Positions 16,182-23,455 are shown, counted from the first letter of the stretch. The stretch: 36,151 bases of DNA from Nonomuraea terrae (GCF_004348995.1 NZ_SMKQ01000074.1:1-36151); one strand, 5' to 3'. Notes: generated from the sequence alone by a model not told the origin. Numbers and translations: made by a program.

Positions 16182-16237
16182 ACAATGTGTTGTCGAGGCT
16201 GGGGAACCGATTTCCCGCGCCGGACGTCGGCCGACGT
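16182..16237. promoter_or_regulatory. Three evenly spaced palindromes upstream of moaA
   Basis: GACAA-N4-TTGTC (16182-16195), GGGAA-N5-TTCCC (16202-16216) and the uninterrupted 14-bp palindrome ACGTCGGCCGACGT (16224-16237) follow one another. Their centres are 20.5 and 21.5 bp apart, about two helical turns. The last overlaps a possible -10 (TAGTCT, 16237-16242). They may be protein-binding sites or small hairpins in a leader RNA. No known riboswitch consensus was recognised. Confidence 0.5.
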
Positions 16238-16276
16238 AGTCTGGCGCTCTGGCGAACGAACAGGAGGTGACGCCCC

Positions 16277-17266
16277 ATGTTGCGAGACTCGTTCGGACGG
16301 GTGGCGACGGATCTGCGGGTGTCCCTCACCGACAAGTGCAATCTGCGCTGTACGTACTGCATGCCTCCCGAGGGCCTCGACTGGCTGCCGAACGCCCAGC
16401 TCCTGACGGCCGACGAGATCGTCCGCCTCGTGACGATCGGCGTCGAGCGGCTCGGCATCACCGAGGTCCGTTACACCGGCGGCGAGCCCCTCCTGCGGCG
16501 TGAGCTGGTCGACATCGTGGCCCGCACCACGGCGCTGGAGCCCCGGCCGCAGGTCTCACTGACCACGAACGGCATCGGCCTGGCCCGCCTGGCCGAGTCG
16601 CTGGCCGACGCCGGCCTCGACCGCGTCAACGTCTCGCTCGACACCCTCGATCCCGCCACGTTCAAGCGGCTCGCCCACCGTGACCGGCACGCCGACGTGA
16701 TCGCCGGCCTCGCCGCCGCCGACCGCACGGGGCTGCGTCCCGTGAAGGTCAACACGGTGCTGATGCGCGGCGTCAACGACCACGAGGCCGTGCCGCTGCT
16801 GCGCTGGTGCCTCGAGCAGGGCTACGAGCTGCGCTTCATCGAGCAGATGCCGCTCGACGCCCAGCACGGCTGGAGCCGCGACGAGATGGTCACCGCCGAC
16901 GAGATCCTCCAGCTCCTGTCCGCCGACTTCGACCTCGCGGCCGACGACCTGGAAGACCGCGGCAGCGCCCCCGCCGAGCGGTTCCTGGTCGACGGCGGGC
17001 CCGCCAGGGTGGGCGTGATCGGCTCGGTGACGCGGCCGTTCTGCGGCTCGTGCGACCGCGTCCGGCTCACCGCCGACGGCCAGGTGCGCAACTGCCTGTT
17101 CGCGACCGAGGAGTCCGACCTGAAGACGGCGATGCGCGCGGGCGCCTCCGACGAGGAGCTGGCCGAGCGGTGGATCGCGGCGGTGGCGCGCAAGCGCGCG
17201 GGGCACGGCATCGACGACCCGTCCTTCCTGCAGCCGTCCCGCCCCATGTCCGCCATCGGCGGCTGA
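16277..17266 (+). CDS. moaA: GTP 3',8-cyclase (molybdenum cofactor synthesis)
   Basis: Radical-SAM enzyme of 329 aa that converts GTP to 3',8-cyclo-7,8-dihydro-GTP, the first step of molybdopterin synthesis. The N-terminal cluster motif is CNLRCTYC (C21, C25, C28). The C-terminal second [4Fe-4S] site is C256-x2-C259-x13-C273 (CGSCDRVRLTADGQVRNC). The chain ends in the Gly-Gly tail required in MoaA. SD AGGAGGTGA lies 5-7 nt upstream of the ATG. MoaC, MoaD and MoaE are not in the window. The next gene, 42 nt downstream on the same strand, encodes a DUF6457 protein. Confidence 0.97.
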   Translation: MLRDSFGRVATDLRVSLTDKCNLRCTYCMPPEGLDWLPNAQLLTADEIVRLVTIGVERLGITEVRYTGGEPLLRRELVDIVARTTALEPRPQVSLTTNGIGLARLAESLADAGLDRVNVSLDTLDPATFKRLAHRDRHADVIAGLAAADRTGLRPVKVNTVLMRGVNDHEAVPLLRWCLEQGYELRFIEQMPLDAQHGWSRDEMVTADEILQLLSADFDLAADDLEDRGSAPAERFLVDGGPARVGVIGSVTRPFCGSCDRVRLTADGQVRNCLFATEESDLKTAMRAGASDEELAERWIAAVARKRAGHGIDDPSFLQPSRPMSAIGG

Positions 17267-17308
17267 CGACTCCCCGCGCGACACCATCGACGATCTGAGG
17301 AGACTCGT

Positions 17309-17566
17309 ATGCACGTGCTCAACGAATGGACGAACCTGGCCTGCAAGGAACTGGGCATCGACCCGGCCCGGGTGGACCGCGACAAGATCCTCGACCTCAC
17401 CAAGGAGGTCGCCCACAACGTCGCCCGCCCGGCCGCGCCGCTGACGGCGTACCTGGTGGGGCTGGCCCAGGGGTCGGGGACGGCCTCCGAGGACGCCGTG
17501 GAGCGGATCGTGGCGCTGGCGAACAACTGGGGGCGGGCCACCGAGGAGACTTTGACTGACAGCTGA
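17309..17566 (+). CDS. DUF6457 domain protein
   Basis: An 85-aa all-helical small protein (MHVLNEWTNLACKELGID; DLTKEVAHNVARPAAPLT; RIVALANNW). From memory, DUF6457 occurs next to or fused with molybdenum cofactor guanylyltransferase (MobA), so an accessory role in Moco synthesis is plausible; its position directly after moaA supports that. A GAGGAGA SD precedes the ATG. No catalytic motif is seen. Confidence 0.8.
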   Translation: MHVLNEWTNLACKELGIDPARVDRDKILDLTKEVAHNVARPAAPLTAYLVGLAQGSGTASEDAVERIVALANNWGRATEETLTDS

Positions 17567-17594
17567 CACCGAGCGAACTGCCGAAGTCAAGCCG

Positions 17595-17633
17595 CCCCCG
17601 CCTGAGGTTTTCCTGTGAATATCGGGGCGGGGG
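17595..17633 (+). terminator. GC-rich hairpin after moaA operon
   Basis: CCCCCGCC (17595-17602) pairs with GGCGGGGG (17626-17633) around a 23-nt loop, 28 nt after the DUF6457 stop. There is no T-run. It is a likely terminator, although the loop holds one arm of a longer inverted repeat (17608-17618 with 17704-17714). Confidence 0.5.
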
Positions 17634-17714
17634 TGAGTGTAAACGATTTCGGGAAAGCGGCCCTATCCGACTGGGCCGACAAGCCCGGTGGCTGATCGAA
17701 AAGTCACAGGAAAA
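17608..17714. repeat. 11-bp perfect inverted repeat, 85 nt apart
   Basis: TTTTCCTGTGA (17608-17618) and TCACAGGAAAA (17704-17714) are exact reverse complements. The right arm coincides with the T-run tail of the proposed minus-strand small RNA. Between the arms lies another small hairpin, CGGCCC (17658-17663) with GGGCCG (17673-17678). Confidence 0.7.
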
Positions 17715-17824
17715 GGGCGACGCCGGGTGGTTACGGGGGCAAACCACCCGGCGTCGCTTCATCGGCGTTCCGACGGGGGCCCGGAACGCCGGCACCAGCG
17801 CTCCGACGGGGGACCGGAGCGCTT
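17708..17824 (-). ncRNA. Putative small RNA with three C-rich-loop hairpins (6C-like)
   Basis: Read on the minus strand there are three consecutive perfect hairpins. The first (17823-17797) has a 9-bp stem and loop GTCCCCCGT. The second (17791-17763) has a 10-bp stem and loop GGCCCCCGT. The third (17757-17717) has a 16-bp stem and loop TGCCCCCGT. Stems differ in sequence, but each loop is nine bases ending in CCCCCGT. The third is followed by CCTTTTCC, a good intrinsic terminator, and this sets the strand. The actinobacterial 6C RNA family is known for hairpins whose loops carry runs of C that pair with G-rich mRNA sites. Here each run has five C and there are three hairpins rather than two, so this is a relative or a new class. 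Size about 115 nt. Confidence 0.72.
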
Positions 17825-17830
17825 GGCTAA

Positions 17831-17862
17831 AGCGTACACCTACAACCCATGGGATGCGTCAA
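17831..17862 (-). promoter_or_regulatory. Putative promoter of the small RNA
   Basis: On the minus strand TTGACG (17862-17857) is a near-consensus -35 and TACGCT (17836-17831) a TANNNT -10. The 20-nt spacing is long; TGTACG (17838-17833) would give 18. A start 7 nt after TACGCT falls at the first base of the first hairpin. Confidence 0.5.
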
Positions 17863-17869
17863 GACTTAG

Positions 17870-18184
17870 TCACGACCCGATCTCGCGTCGGTGCAGCGGT
17901 ATCTCGGTTTGGTTAGCCTCAGGCGACTGAAAGGTCTGCGGCGGGGCGGGTTCGCCCCTCTCGTTGGCCCCGATTACGGCTATGTATGGCAAAAAGACCG
18001 CAGCGGCGATGAACAGCATGCGGTAGGGCCACGGAACGGGCACCACGACCGCCAGGATCAGGCAGATCGTGCGGATTCCCATCTTGATGAGGTAGCTGAT
18101 CTCACGCCTGCGAATGTCGTCGGTCAGCGACGGCTTGGCGTCCGTCACCTGGTGGACGTCCGGCTTCTTGCGCCACCCCTTCAT
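17870..18184 (-). CDS. DUF3099 membrane protein
   Basis: A 104-aa protein with a basic cytoplasmic N-terminus (MKGWRKKPDVHQVTDAKPSL), the segment RRREISYLIKMGIRTICLIL and two hydrophobic helices separated by a short PVPWPYR turn, ending FLPYIAVIGANERGEPAPP. This matches the DUF3099 family of small two-helix actinobacterial membrane proteins; function unknown. The ATG at 18184 has TACCGT 7 nt upstream and is preferred over a GTG at 18193. It ends just before the small-RNA promoter on the same strand. Confidence 0.85.
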   Translation of the reverse strand: MKGWRKKPDVHQVTDAKPSLTDDIRRREISYLIKMGIRTICLILAVVVPVPWPYRMLFIAAAVFLPYIAVIGANERGEPAPPQTFQSPEANQTEIPLHRREIGS

Positions 18185-18191
18185 ACCTTCC

Positions 18192-18197
18192 ACGGTA
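18192..18197 (-). promoter_or_regulatory. Putative -10 (TACCGT), leaderless start of DUF3099 gene
   Basis: TACCGT on the minus strand is 7 nt before the ATG at 18184. A GGAAGG between them is only 1-2 nt from the start codon, too near to act as a normal SD. Confidence 0.45.
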
Positions 18198-18283
18198 GAC
18201 CCAGGGGGTGGTGGTCGCCACCGCGCCCCGGAGCGGGCACGGGGTCATGCGATCATGGCCCTTCAGCAAGGGAGGATGGGGAG

Positions 18284-18496
18284 ATGACGGATCGTACGTA
18301 CCGGGTCACCGAGATCGTCGGCACGTCGGAGGAGAGCGTCGACGAGGCCATCCGCAACGGCCTGCGGCGGGCCTCGCAGACGCTCCGGCACCTGGACTGG
18401 TTCGAGGTGACGGAGATCCGCGGGCACATCGAGTCGGGTGAGGTCGCCCACATCCAGGTCGGCATGAAGGTGGGCTTCCGCCTGGAAGACGCCTGA
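18284..18496 (+). CDS. Dodecin family flavin-binding protein
   Basis: A 70-aa protein of exactly dodecin size. TYRVTEIVGTSEESVDEAIRN is the conserved N-terminal strand and helix. LDWFEVTEIRGHIESGEV holds W39, the Trp that stacks on flavin, and HIQVGMKVGFRLED supplies the family Gln and last strand. Dodecins form hollow dodecamers that store or buffer riboflavin/FMN and, in actinobacteria, may also bind CoA. SD GGAGG (18271-18275) is 8 nt before the ATG. It stands alone. Confidence 0.95.
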   Translation: MTDRTYRVTEIVGTSEESVDEAIRNGLRRASQTLRHLDWFEVTEIRGHIESGEVAHIQVGMKVGFRLEDA

Positions 18497-18939
18497 CGCC
18501 CACGAGAACGCCCGCGGGCCCGCAGCCGCCCCACGGATCCGCCCGCGGGCCGCGCGACGCACAGGAGCGGCCTGGGCCCTGACAGAGCGGCCGACCGGCG
18601 GCACCGGCTGCTCCTCGACCAGGCCGCCACCGCGCGGCAGTCGATCGCCCCGAGGCGCCGCTCCGACGTCGACTTCACCGGCGGCCCCGCGTCAGTCGGT
18701 CGTCCGCACCTGAACGCCGCCACCGCCCACCTGGTGAGCGCGCGGCGCCGCCACCGCGGCCACACCCGCCGGCGCCGGTCGCTGAGCTACGCCGCGGGGC
18801 CGCGCAGGTCGCCACCGCGAACGAGGTGCACATCCGGCGGCTGACCGGCACCCCGTGGCCGCGGCGGTGCGCGGGCCGGTGCGCCGGCTCACCGCCGAAT
18901 CCGGCAGAGCGCAACGCCACCGGCTGAACCCGCCGCGGG
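18497..18939. other. 443-nt region without a supported gene
   Basis: No frame on either strand reads as a known protein. The start contains GCCCGCGGGC twice (18510-18519 and 18541-18550); the word is self-complementary, so the copies can pair as a terminator-like stem after the dodecin gene. The remainder is GC-rich and reads like relic coding sequence, but I cannot assign it. Confidence 0.5.
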
Positions 18940-20337
18940 TCAGCTGGCCTGGCTGACCGTGGACATGTTGAAGTCGGGCACGCGGACAGCCGGCATGATC
19001 GTGCGCTGGAAGTAGTCGTTCCACTCGCGGGGCAGCGTGCGCTCGCTCGCGCCCACCTCCGTCACCCGCCCCAGCAGGTCGACCGGGCTCTCGTTGAAGC
19101 GGAAGTTGTTCACCTCGCCCACCACCTCGCCGTGCTCGACCAGGTAGACGCCGTCGCGGGTCAGCCCGGTCACCAGCAGGGTCTGCGGGTCGACCTCACG
19201 GATGTACCACAGGCAGGTGACCAGCAGGCCGCGCCGCGTCGAGGCGATCATCTCCTCCAGCGACGGCGACGGCCCGCCGCCTGGCCCCCGCATGATGAGG
19301 TTGTCGATGGCCGGGGTCACCGGCAGCCCGCTCAGCTCGGCCGAGTAGCGGGTCTGCAGCAGCGCCTCCAGGCGGCCGTCCCTGATCCAGTCGGTCGGCG
19401 CCAGCGGCAGCCCGTTGTCGAACACCGAGCTCTCCCTGCTGGAGGCGTGCGCCGTCACGAACGGCGGGCACGCGATGCCCTCGGCGCCCGGGTCGCTCGA
19501 CAGCGTCACCGGCAGCGTGGCCAGCTGCTCGCCCACCCGCGTGCCGCCGCCCGGCTTGGAGAACACCGAACGCCCGTCGAGCGCGTCCCTGGCCCCCGCC
19601 GACCAGAACAGGTAGATCATCAGGTCGGCCACCGCGCTCGGCGGCAGCAGCGTCTCGTAGCGCCCCGCGGGCAGGTCGACCCGCGTCTTGGCCCACTCCA
19701 GCCGCTGCGCCAGCGACGAGCCGAGCGCGGCCACGTCGACGTCGGTGAAGTCACGCGTGGACACGCCCGTCCACGCCGAGCGCTTCAGATCGGCCGACTT
19801 GGCGTTGACCTCGAGCCGCCCGGCCGGCTGGTCGTGACGCAGCCGCACGCCCGTCGACGTGCCGAGGAAGGTGGAGGTCAGCGAGTGCTCGGCGAAGCCG
19901 TACAGCCTCGTGCCACCCGCCTCGGCGGCGGCGAACGCCTCGCCGAGCGCGGGCGCGAACCGCTCGAACACCCCGATGTCAGTCGGGCGTACCTCGTCGT
20001 CCCAGTGCGGCGACGCGGCGCCGGCCTCGACCAGCGGGCGGGCGTCCTCGGCGGGCCGGGCCGCGCGCGCCGCGGCGTCGGCCGCCGCCACCACGTCGGC
20101 CAGCTGGTCGGGACGTACGGCGGCCCGCGACACCACCCCCACGCCCTGCCCCGCGATCGAGATCACGGTCAGCTGCGCCGAGCGGGCCACCCCGTTGGTG
20201 GTCAGCGTGTTGCCCGCGAAGCGCAGGTTGGCCGTGGAGCCCTCGTCCACGAGCACCACGCAGGCGTCGTTGCGCGACAGCTCCAGCGCCCGCTCCACCG
20301 TCTCCTGCGCGGAGGTCTGGACCGACAGCCCGCTCAT
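18940..20337 (-). CDS. tldE: TldE/PmbA-like metalloprotease subunit
   Basis: A 465-aa partner of TldD. The two form a heterodimeric protease in which TldD holds the zinc and TldE lacks the HExxxH motif, as here. The family cleaves unfolded or leader peptides (for example microcin B17 maturation in E. coli). Features seen are VLVDEGSTANLRFAGNTLTT near the N-terminus, a central STFLGTSTGVRLRHDQPAG region, and a C-terminal FNESPVDLLGRV segment. The start ATG at 20337 overlaps the TldD stop (ATGA). A 7-bp hairpin (18938-18944 with 18952-18958) spans its stop codon and may act as terminator. Confidence 0.92.
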   Translation of the reverse strand: MSGLSVQTSAQETVERALELSRNDACVVLVDEGSTANLRFAGNTLTTNGVARSAQLTVISIAGQGVGVVSRAAVRPDQLADVVAAADAAARAARPAEDARPLVEAGAASPHWDDEVRPTDIGVFERFAPALGEAFAAAEAGGTRLYGFAEHSLTSTFLGTSTGVRLRHDQPAGRLEVNAKSADLKRSAWTGVSTRDFTDVDVAALGSSLAQRLEWAKTRVDLPAGRYETLLPPSAVADLMIYLFWSAGARDALDGRSVFSKPGGGTRVGEQLATLPVTLSSDPGAEGIACPPFVTAHASSRESSVFDNGLPLAPTDWIRDGRLEALLQTRYSAELSGLPVTPAIDNLIMRGPGGGPSPSLEEMIASTRRGLLVTCLWYIREVDPQTLLVTGLTRDGVYLVEHGEVVGEVNNFRFNESPVDLLGRVTEVGASERTLPREWNDYFQRTIMPAVRVPDFNMSTVSQAS

Positions 20338-21827
20338 TTCCCGCCCTCCTGCACCGTGTTGAGAATCCGCACGTCGCGGAACAGCGCCGACGGGCAGCCG
20401 TGGCTCACCGGCGCGACCTGCCCGGGCTGCCCCTTGCCGCAGTTGAAGGCGCCCCCCAGCACGTACGTCTGCGGCCCGCCGACCGCCTCCATCGACTGCC
20501 AGAAGTCGGTCGTCGTCGCCTGGTAGGCGAAGTCCCTGACCTGCCCCTCCAGCCGCCCATGGGAGATCTTGTACGCCCGCTGCCCGGTGAACTGGAAGTT
20601 GTAGCGCTGCATGTCGATCGACCAGCTCTTGTCGCCGACGATGTAGATGCCGCGCTCGACGCCCGCGATCAACTCGTCGGTCGAAGGCCCGCCGGGCGCC
20701 GGCGCCAGCGACACGTTGGCCATGCGCTGGATGGGCATGTGGCCGGGCGAGTCGGCGAAGGCGCACCCGTTGGAGCGCCCGAACCCCTTCATCAGCGCCA
20801 TCCGCCGGTCGAGCTGGTAGCCCACCAGGACGCCGTCGCGGATGACGTCGAAGCTCTGCCCCTGCACGCCCTCGTCGTCGTAGCCGACCGTGGCCAGGCC
20901 GTGGGTGACCGTGCGGTCGCCGGTCACGTTCATCGGCGACGAGCCGTACACCAGCTCGCCCAGCTGGTCGAACGTGGCGAAACTGGTGCCGGCGTAGGCG
21001 GCCTCGTAACCGAGCGCGCGATCGAGCTCGGTCGCGTGGCCGATCGACTCGTGGATCGTCAGCCACAGGTTGGACGGGTCGATCACCAGGTCGTAGTCAC
21101 CGGCCTCGACCGAGGGCGCCGCCAGCTTCTCCGCCAGCAGCTCCGGCAGCCTGGCCAGCTCGTCCTGCCAGTCCCAGCCCGTGCCGGTCAGGTATTCGTA
21201 GCCGCGGCCGACCGGCGGCGCGATCGTCGACATGTCGTCGAAACCGCTCTCGGCCGCCTTCATCGCGTTGAGCTTCGGGTAGACCCGCACCCGCTGCTGG
21301 GTGGTCACCGTGCCGGCCGTGTCGGCGTAGAACTTCTGCTCCTTGACCTGCAGCAGCCGGGCCGAGACGTGGTCGGCGCCCTTCAGCAGCCCGGCCGACC
21401 AGTCGGCCAGCAGGCCCACCTTGTCGGCCTGCGCCACCTCGAACGGGTCGACGTCGTACGCCGACACCCACACCGCCTCGGCGTGCACCGGCTCGGGCGC
21501 CAGCTCGATGGGCTCCCGGTTGATCGGGGCGCTCACCTCCGCCACCCGCACCGCCTGCTCGGCCACTTTCGCGGCCGCCTCGGGCGTCAGGTGGATGCCG
21601 GCGGCGAACCCCCATGTGCCGCCCTTCACCACGCGCACGGCGTAACCCAGGTCGTCGGCGTCCATGGCGCCTTCGAGCCGGGCATCGTAGAGACTCAGCG
21701 TCTCCGCCCGTACGCGCTCGAGGCGGAAGTCGGCGTGTTCGGCGCCGAGGTCGCGTGCGCGTTGCAGGGCGGCGTCCGCCAGCTGCCGCAGCGGCAGCTC
21801 CAGGAAGTCGGGATCGATCTGGCGCAT
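20334..21827 (-). CDS. tldD: TldD-like zinc metalloprotease subunit
   Basis: A 497-aa protein with the family zinc motif HESIGHATE (H259-E260, H264), in LTIHESIGHATELDRALGYE. The C-terminal part has CAFADSPGHMPIQRMANVS and SHGRLEGQVRDFAYQ. It forms the active subunit with TldE, encoded directly downstream with overlapping stop and start. ATG 21827 was chosen because it lies 7 nt after TAGGAT and because the frame upstream of it runs into the divergent fabG promoter. No candidate precursor peptide gene lies beside it, so a housekeeping peptide-processing role is likely. Confidence 0.93.
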   Translation of the reverse strand: MRQIDPDFLELPLRQLADAALQRARDLGAEHADFRLERVRAETLSLYDARLEGAMDADDLGYAVRVVKGGTWGFAAGIHLTPEAAAKVAEQAVRVAEVSAPINREPIELAPEPVHAEAVWVSAYDVDPFEVAQADKVGLLADWSAGLLKGADHVSARLLQVKEQKFYADTAGTVTTQQRVRVYPKLNAMKAAESGFDDMSTIAPPVGRGYEYLTGTGWDWQDELARLPELLAEKLAAPSVEAGDYDLVIDPSNLWLTIHESIGHATELDRALGYEAAYAGTSFATFDQLGELVYGSSPMNVTGDRTVTHGLATVGYDDEGVQGQSFDVIRDGVLVGYQLDRRMALMKGFGRSNGCAFADSPGHMPIQRMANVSLAPAPGGPSTDELIAGVERGIYIVGDKSWSIDMQRYNFQFTGQRAYKISHGRLEGQVRDFAYQATTTDFWQSMEAVGGPQTYVLGGAFNCGKGQPGQVAPVSHGCPSALFRDVRILNTVQEGGK

Positions 21828-21834
21828 GTCCACG

Positions 21835-21840
21835 ATCCTA
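21835..21840 (-). promoter_or_regulatory. Putative -10 (TAGGAT), leaderless start of tldD
   Basis: On the minus strand TAGGAT is 7 nt before the tldD ATG at 21827, with no SD in the gap. Confidence 0.5.
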
Positions 21841-21890
21841 ACCCTGTGATCTTGTGTCACCCGGACAAGCGGATACCCGCCGGTAGGGGA

Positions 21891-21896
21891 TAGCGT
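21891..21896 (+). promoter_or_regulatory. Putative -10 (TAGCGT), leaderless start of fabG
   Basis: TAGCGT is 8 nt before the fabG ATG at 21905; the intervening CAATTGTC is not an SD. The divergent tldD signal is about 50 bp away. Confidence 0.5.
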
Positions 21897-21904
21897 CAAT
21901 TGTC

Positions 21905-22600
21905 ATGGCACGCTCTGTACTCGTCACCGGGGGCAATCGCGGCATAGGCCTCGCGATCGCCCGTGAACTCGCCGCGGCGGGCGACGCCGTCGCGGTCACC
22001 TACCGATCGGGGGAGCCTCCCGAGGGCCTGTTCGGCGTGCGCTGCGACGTCACCAGCATGGCCGACGTCGAGGCCGCCTTCGACAAGGTCGAGGCCGAGC
22101 AGGGTCCGGTCGAGGTGCTGGTGTCCAACGCCGGCATCACCAAGGACACCCTGCTGGCCATGATGAAGGAAGAGACCTTCACCGACGTCGTCGACACCAA
22201 CCTGACCGGCGCCTACCGCGTGGCCAAGCGGGCCATCCGGCCCATGATGAAGCTCAGGCGCGGCCGGATCATCCTCATCTCCTCCGTCGTCGGCGTGACC
22301 GGCCAGGCCGGCCAGACCAACTACGCCGCCTCCAAGGCCGGCCTCATCGGCTTCGCCCGCTCCCTGGCCCGCGAGTACGGCTCGCGCGGCATCACGGCCA
22401 ACGTCGTCACGCCCGGTTTCGTGGCCACCGACATGACCGCGGAGCTCGACACGGAGGCCATCGTGGCCAACATCCCGCTCGGGCGGCAGGCTACCCCGGA
22501 GGAGGTCGCGCGCGTCGTGCGGTTCCTGGCGAGCGACGACGCCTCCTACATCACCGGGGCCGTGATCCCGGTCGACGGCGGACTCGGAATGGGGCACTGA
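21905..22600 (+). CDS. fabG: 3-oxoacyl-ACP reductase (FabG/MabA)
   Basis: A 231-aa short-chain dehydrogenase that reduces beta-ketoacyl-ACP in type II fatty acid synthesis. Landmarks are the cofactor loop TGGNRGIGLAIA, SNAGITKD, catalytic Ser in ILISSVVG, and Y140-x3-K144 in NYAASKAG; PGFVATDMT and PVDGGLGMGH at the end are typical of FabG. It is immediately followed by inhA (1-nt gap), the same order as mabA-inhA in mycobacteria, so both reductive steps of elongation are co-expressed. Confidence 0.96.
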   Translation: MARSVLVTGGNRGIGLAIARELAAAGDAVAVTYRSGEPPEGLFGVRCDVTSMADVEAAFDKVEAEQGPVEVLVSNAGITKDTLLAMMKEETFTDVVDTNLTGAYRVAKRAIRPMMKLRRGRIILISSVVGVTGQAGQTNYAASKAGLIGFARSLAREYGSRGITANVVTPGFVATDMTAELDTEAIVANIPLGRQATPEEVARVVRFLASDDASYITGAVIPVDGGLGMGH

Positions 22601-22601
22601 C

Positions 22602-23366
22602 ATGGGCATTCTCGAAGGCAAGCGGATCCTCGTGACCGGCGTCCTGGCCGACGCCTCGATCGCGTTCTCGGTGGCCAAGCTGGCTCAGCAGGAGGGCGCC
22701 ACGGTCGTGCTGACCGGGTTCGGCCGGCTGAGCCTGGTCGAGCGCATCGCCAAGCGCCTGCCGGAGCCCGCGCCGGTGCTGGAGCTCGACGTCCAGAACA
22801 CCGACCACCTCGACACCCTGGCCGACCGCGTGGGCGAGCACGTCGAGGGGCTCGACGGCGTCGTGCACTCGATCGGCTTCGCCCCGCAGACCGCGATGGG
22901 CGGCAACTTCCTCAACACCTCATGGGACGACGTCGCCACCGCGCTGCAGGTCTCGACGTACTCCTTCAAGTCGCTGGCCGTGGCCTGCCTGCCGCTCATG
23001 AAGGAGGGCGGCGCGGTCGTCGGCCTCGACTTCGACGCCTCCAAGGCCTGGCCCGTCTACGACTGGATGGGCGTGGCCAAGGCGGGCCTCGAGTCCTGCA
23101 GCCGCTACCTCGCCCGCGACCTGGGCAAGCAGAACATCCGCGTCAACCTGGTGGCGGCCGGCCCGCTGCGCACCATGGCGGCCAAGTCCATCCCTGGCTT
23201 CAAGGAGTTCGAGGACAGCTGGCCGGACAAGGCCCCGCTGGGCTGGGACCTGTCCGACACGCTGCCGGCGGCGAAGGCCTGCGTGGCGCTGCTGTCCGAC
23301 TGGTTCCCCGCCACGACGGGCGAGATCGTCCACGTCGACGGAGGCGTCCACGCCATCGGAGCCTGA
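22602..23366 (+). CDS. inhA: Enoyl-ACP reductase (NADH), FabI/InhA type
   Basis: A 254-aa enzyme completing each round of type II fatty acid elongation. It is much closer to mycobacterial InhA than to E. coli FabI. Seen are GILEGKRILVTGVL for NADH binding, VVHSIGFAPQTAMGGNF for the substrate loop (InhA has Met where this has Ala in GFAPQ), Y153-x6-K160 in YDWMGVAKAG, and LVAAGPLRTMAAK. Translation is probably coupled to fabG. Unlike M. tuberculosis, no ferrochelatase gene follows; a strong hairpin does. Confidence 0.96.
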   Translation: MGILEGKRILVTGVLADASIAFSVAKLAQQEGATVVLTGFGRLSLVERIAKRLPEPAPVLELDVQNTDHLDTLADRVGEHVEGLDGVVHSIGFAPQTAMGGNFLNTSWDDVATALQVSTYSFKSLAVACLPLMKEGGAVVGLDFDASKAWPVYDWMGVAKAGLESCSRYLARDLGKQNIRVNLVAAGPLRTMAAKSIPGFKEFEDSWPDKAPLGWDLSDTLPAAKACVALLSDWFPATTGEIVHVDGGVHAIGA

Positions 23367-23392
23367 GCCGGCGCGGGCCGGCCCCCGGGCGG

Positions 23393-23413
23393 GCCGCCCA
23401 CCGGGTGGGCGGC
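23393..23413. terminator. Perfect 9-bp hairpin after inhA
   Basis: GCCGCCCAC (23393-23401) pairs with GTGGGCGGC (23405-23413) around loop CGG. A second GC stem overlapping its right arm (GGCGCGCC with GGCGCGCGCC) can form alternatively. It sits between convergent genes. Confidence 0.75.
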
Positions 23414-23455
23414 GCGCCATGGGGGCGCGCGCCGCCCGTCAGTCTTGTGAAGCGC

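Noticed and set aside
16117..16276. Possible molybdenum cofactor riboswitch before moaA
   Set aside because: The spacer has three small palindromes, but not the multi-stem architecture or conserved sequence that I know for the Moco element.
17717..17757. 16-bp hairpin taken as terminator of the plus-strand moaA operon
   Set aside because: No T-run follows on the plus strand, while CCTTTTCC follows on the minus strand, and the hairpin belongs to a set of three with common loops. A bidirectional role is still possible.
18497..18939. Relic of a helix-turn-helix or other regulator gene
   Set aside because: Scattered regulator-like words can be read, but no frame carries a coherent domain; calling a pseudogene would be unsupported.
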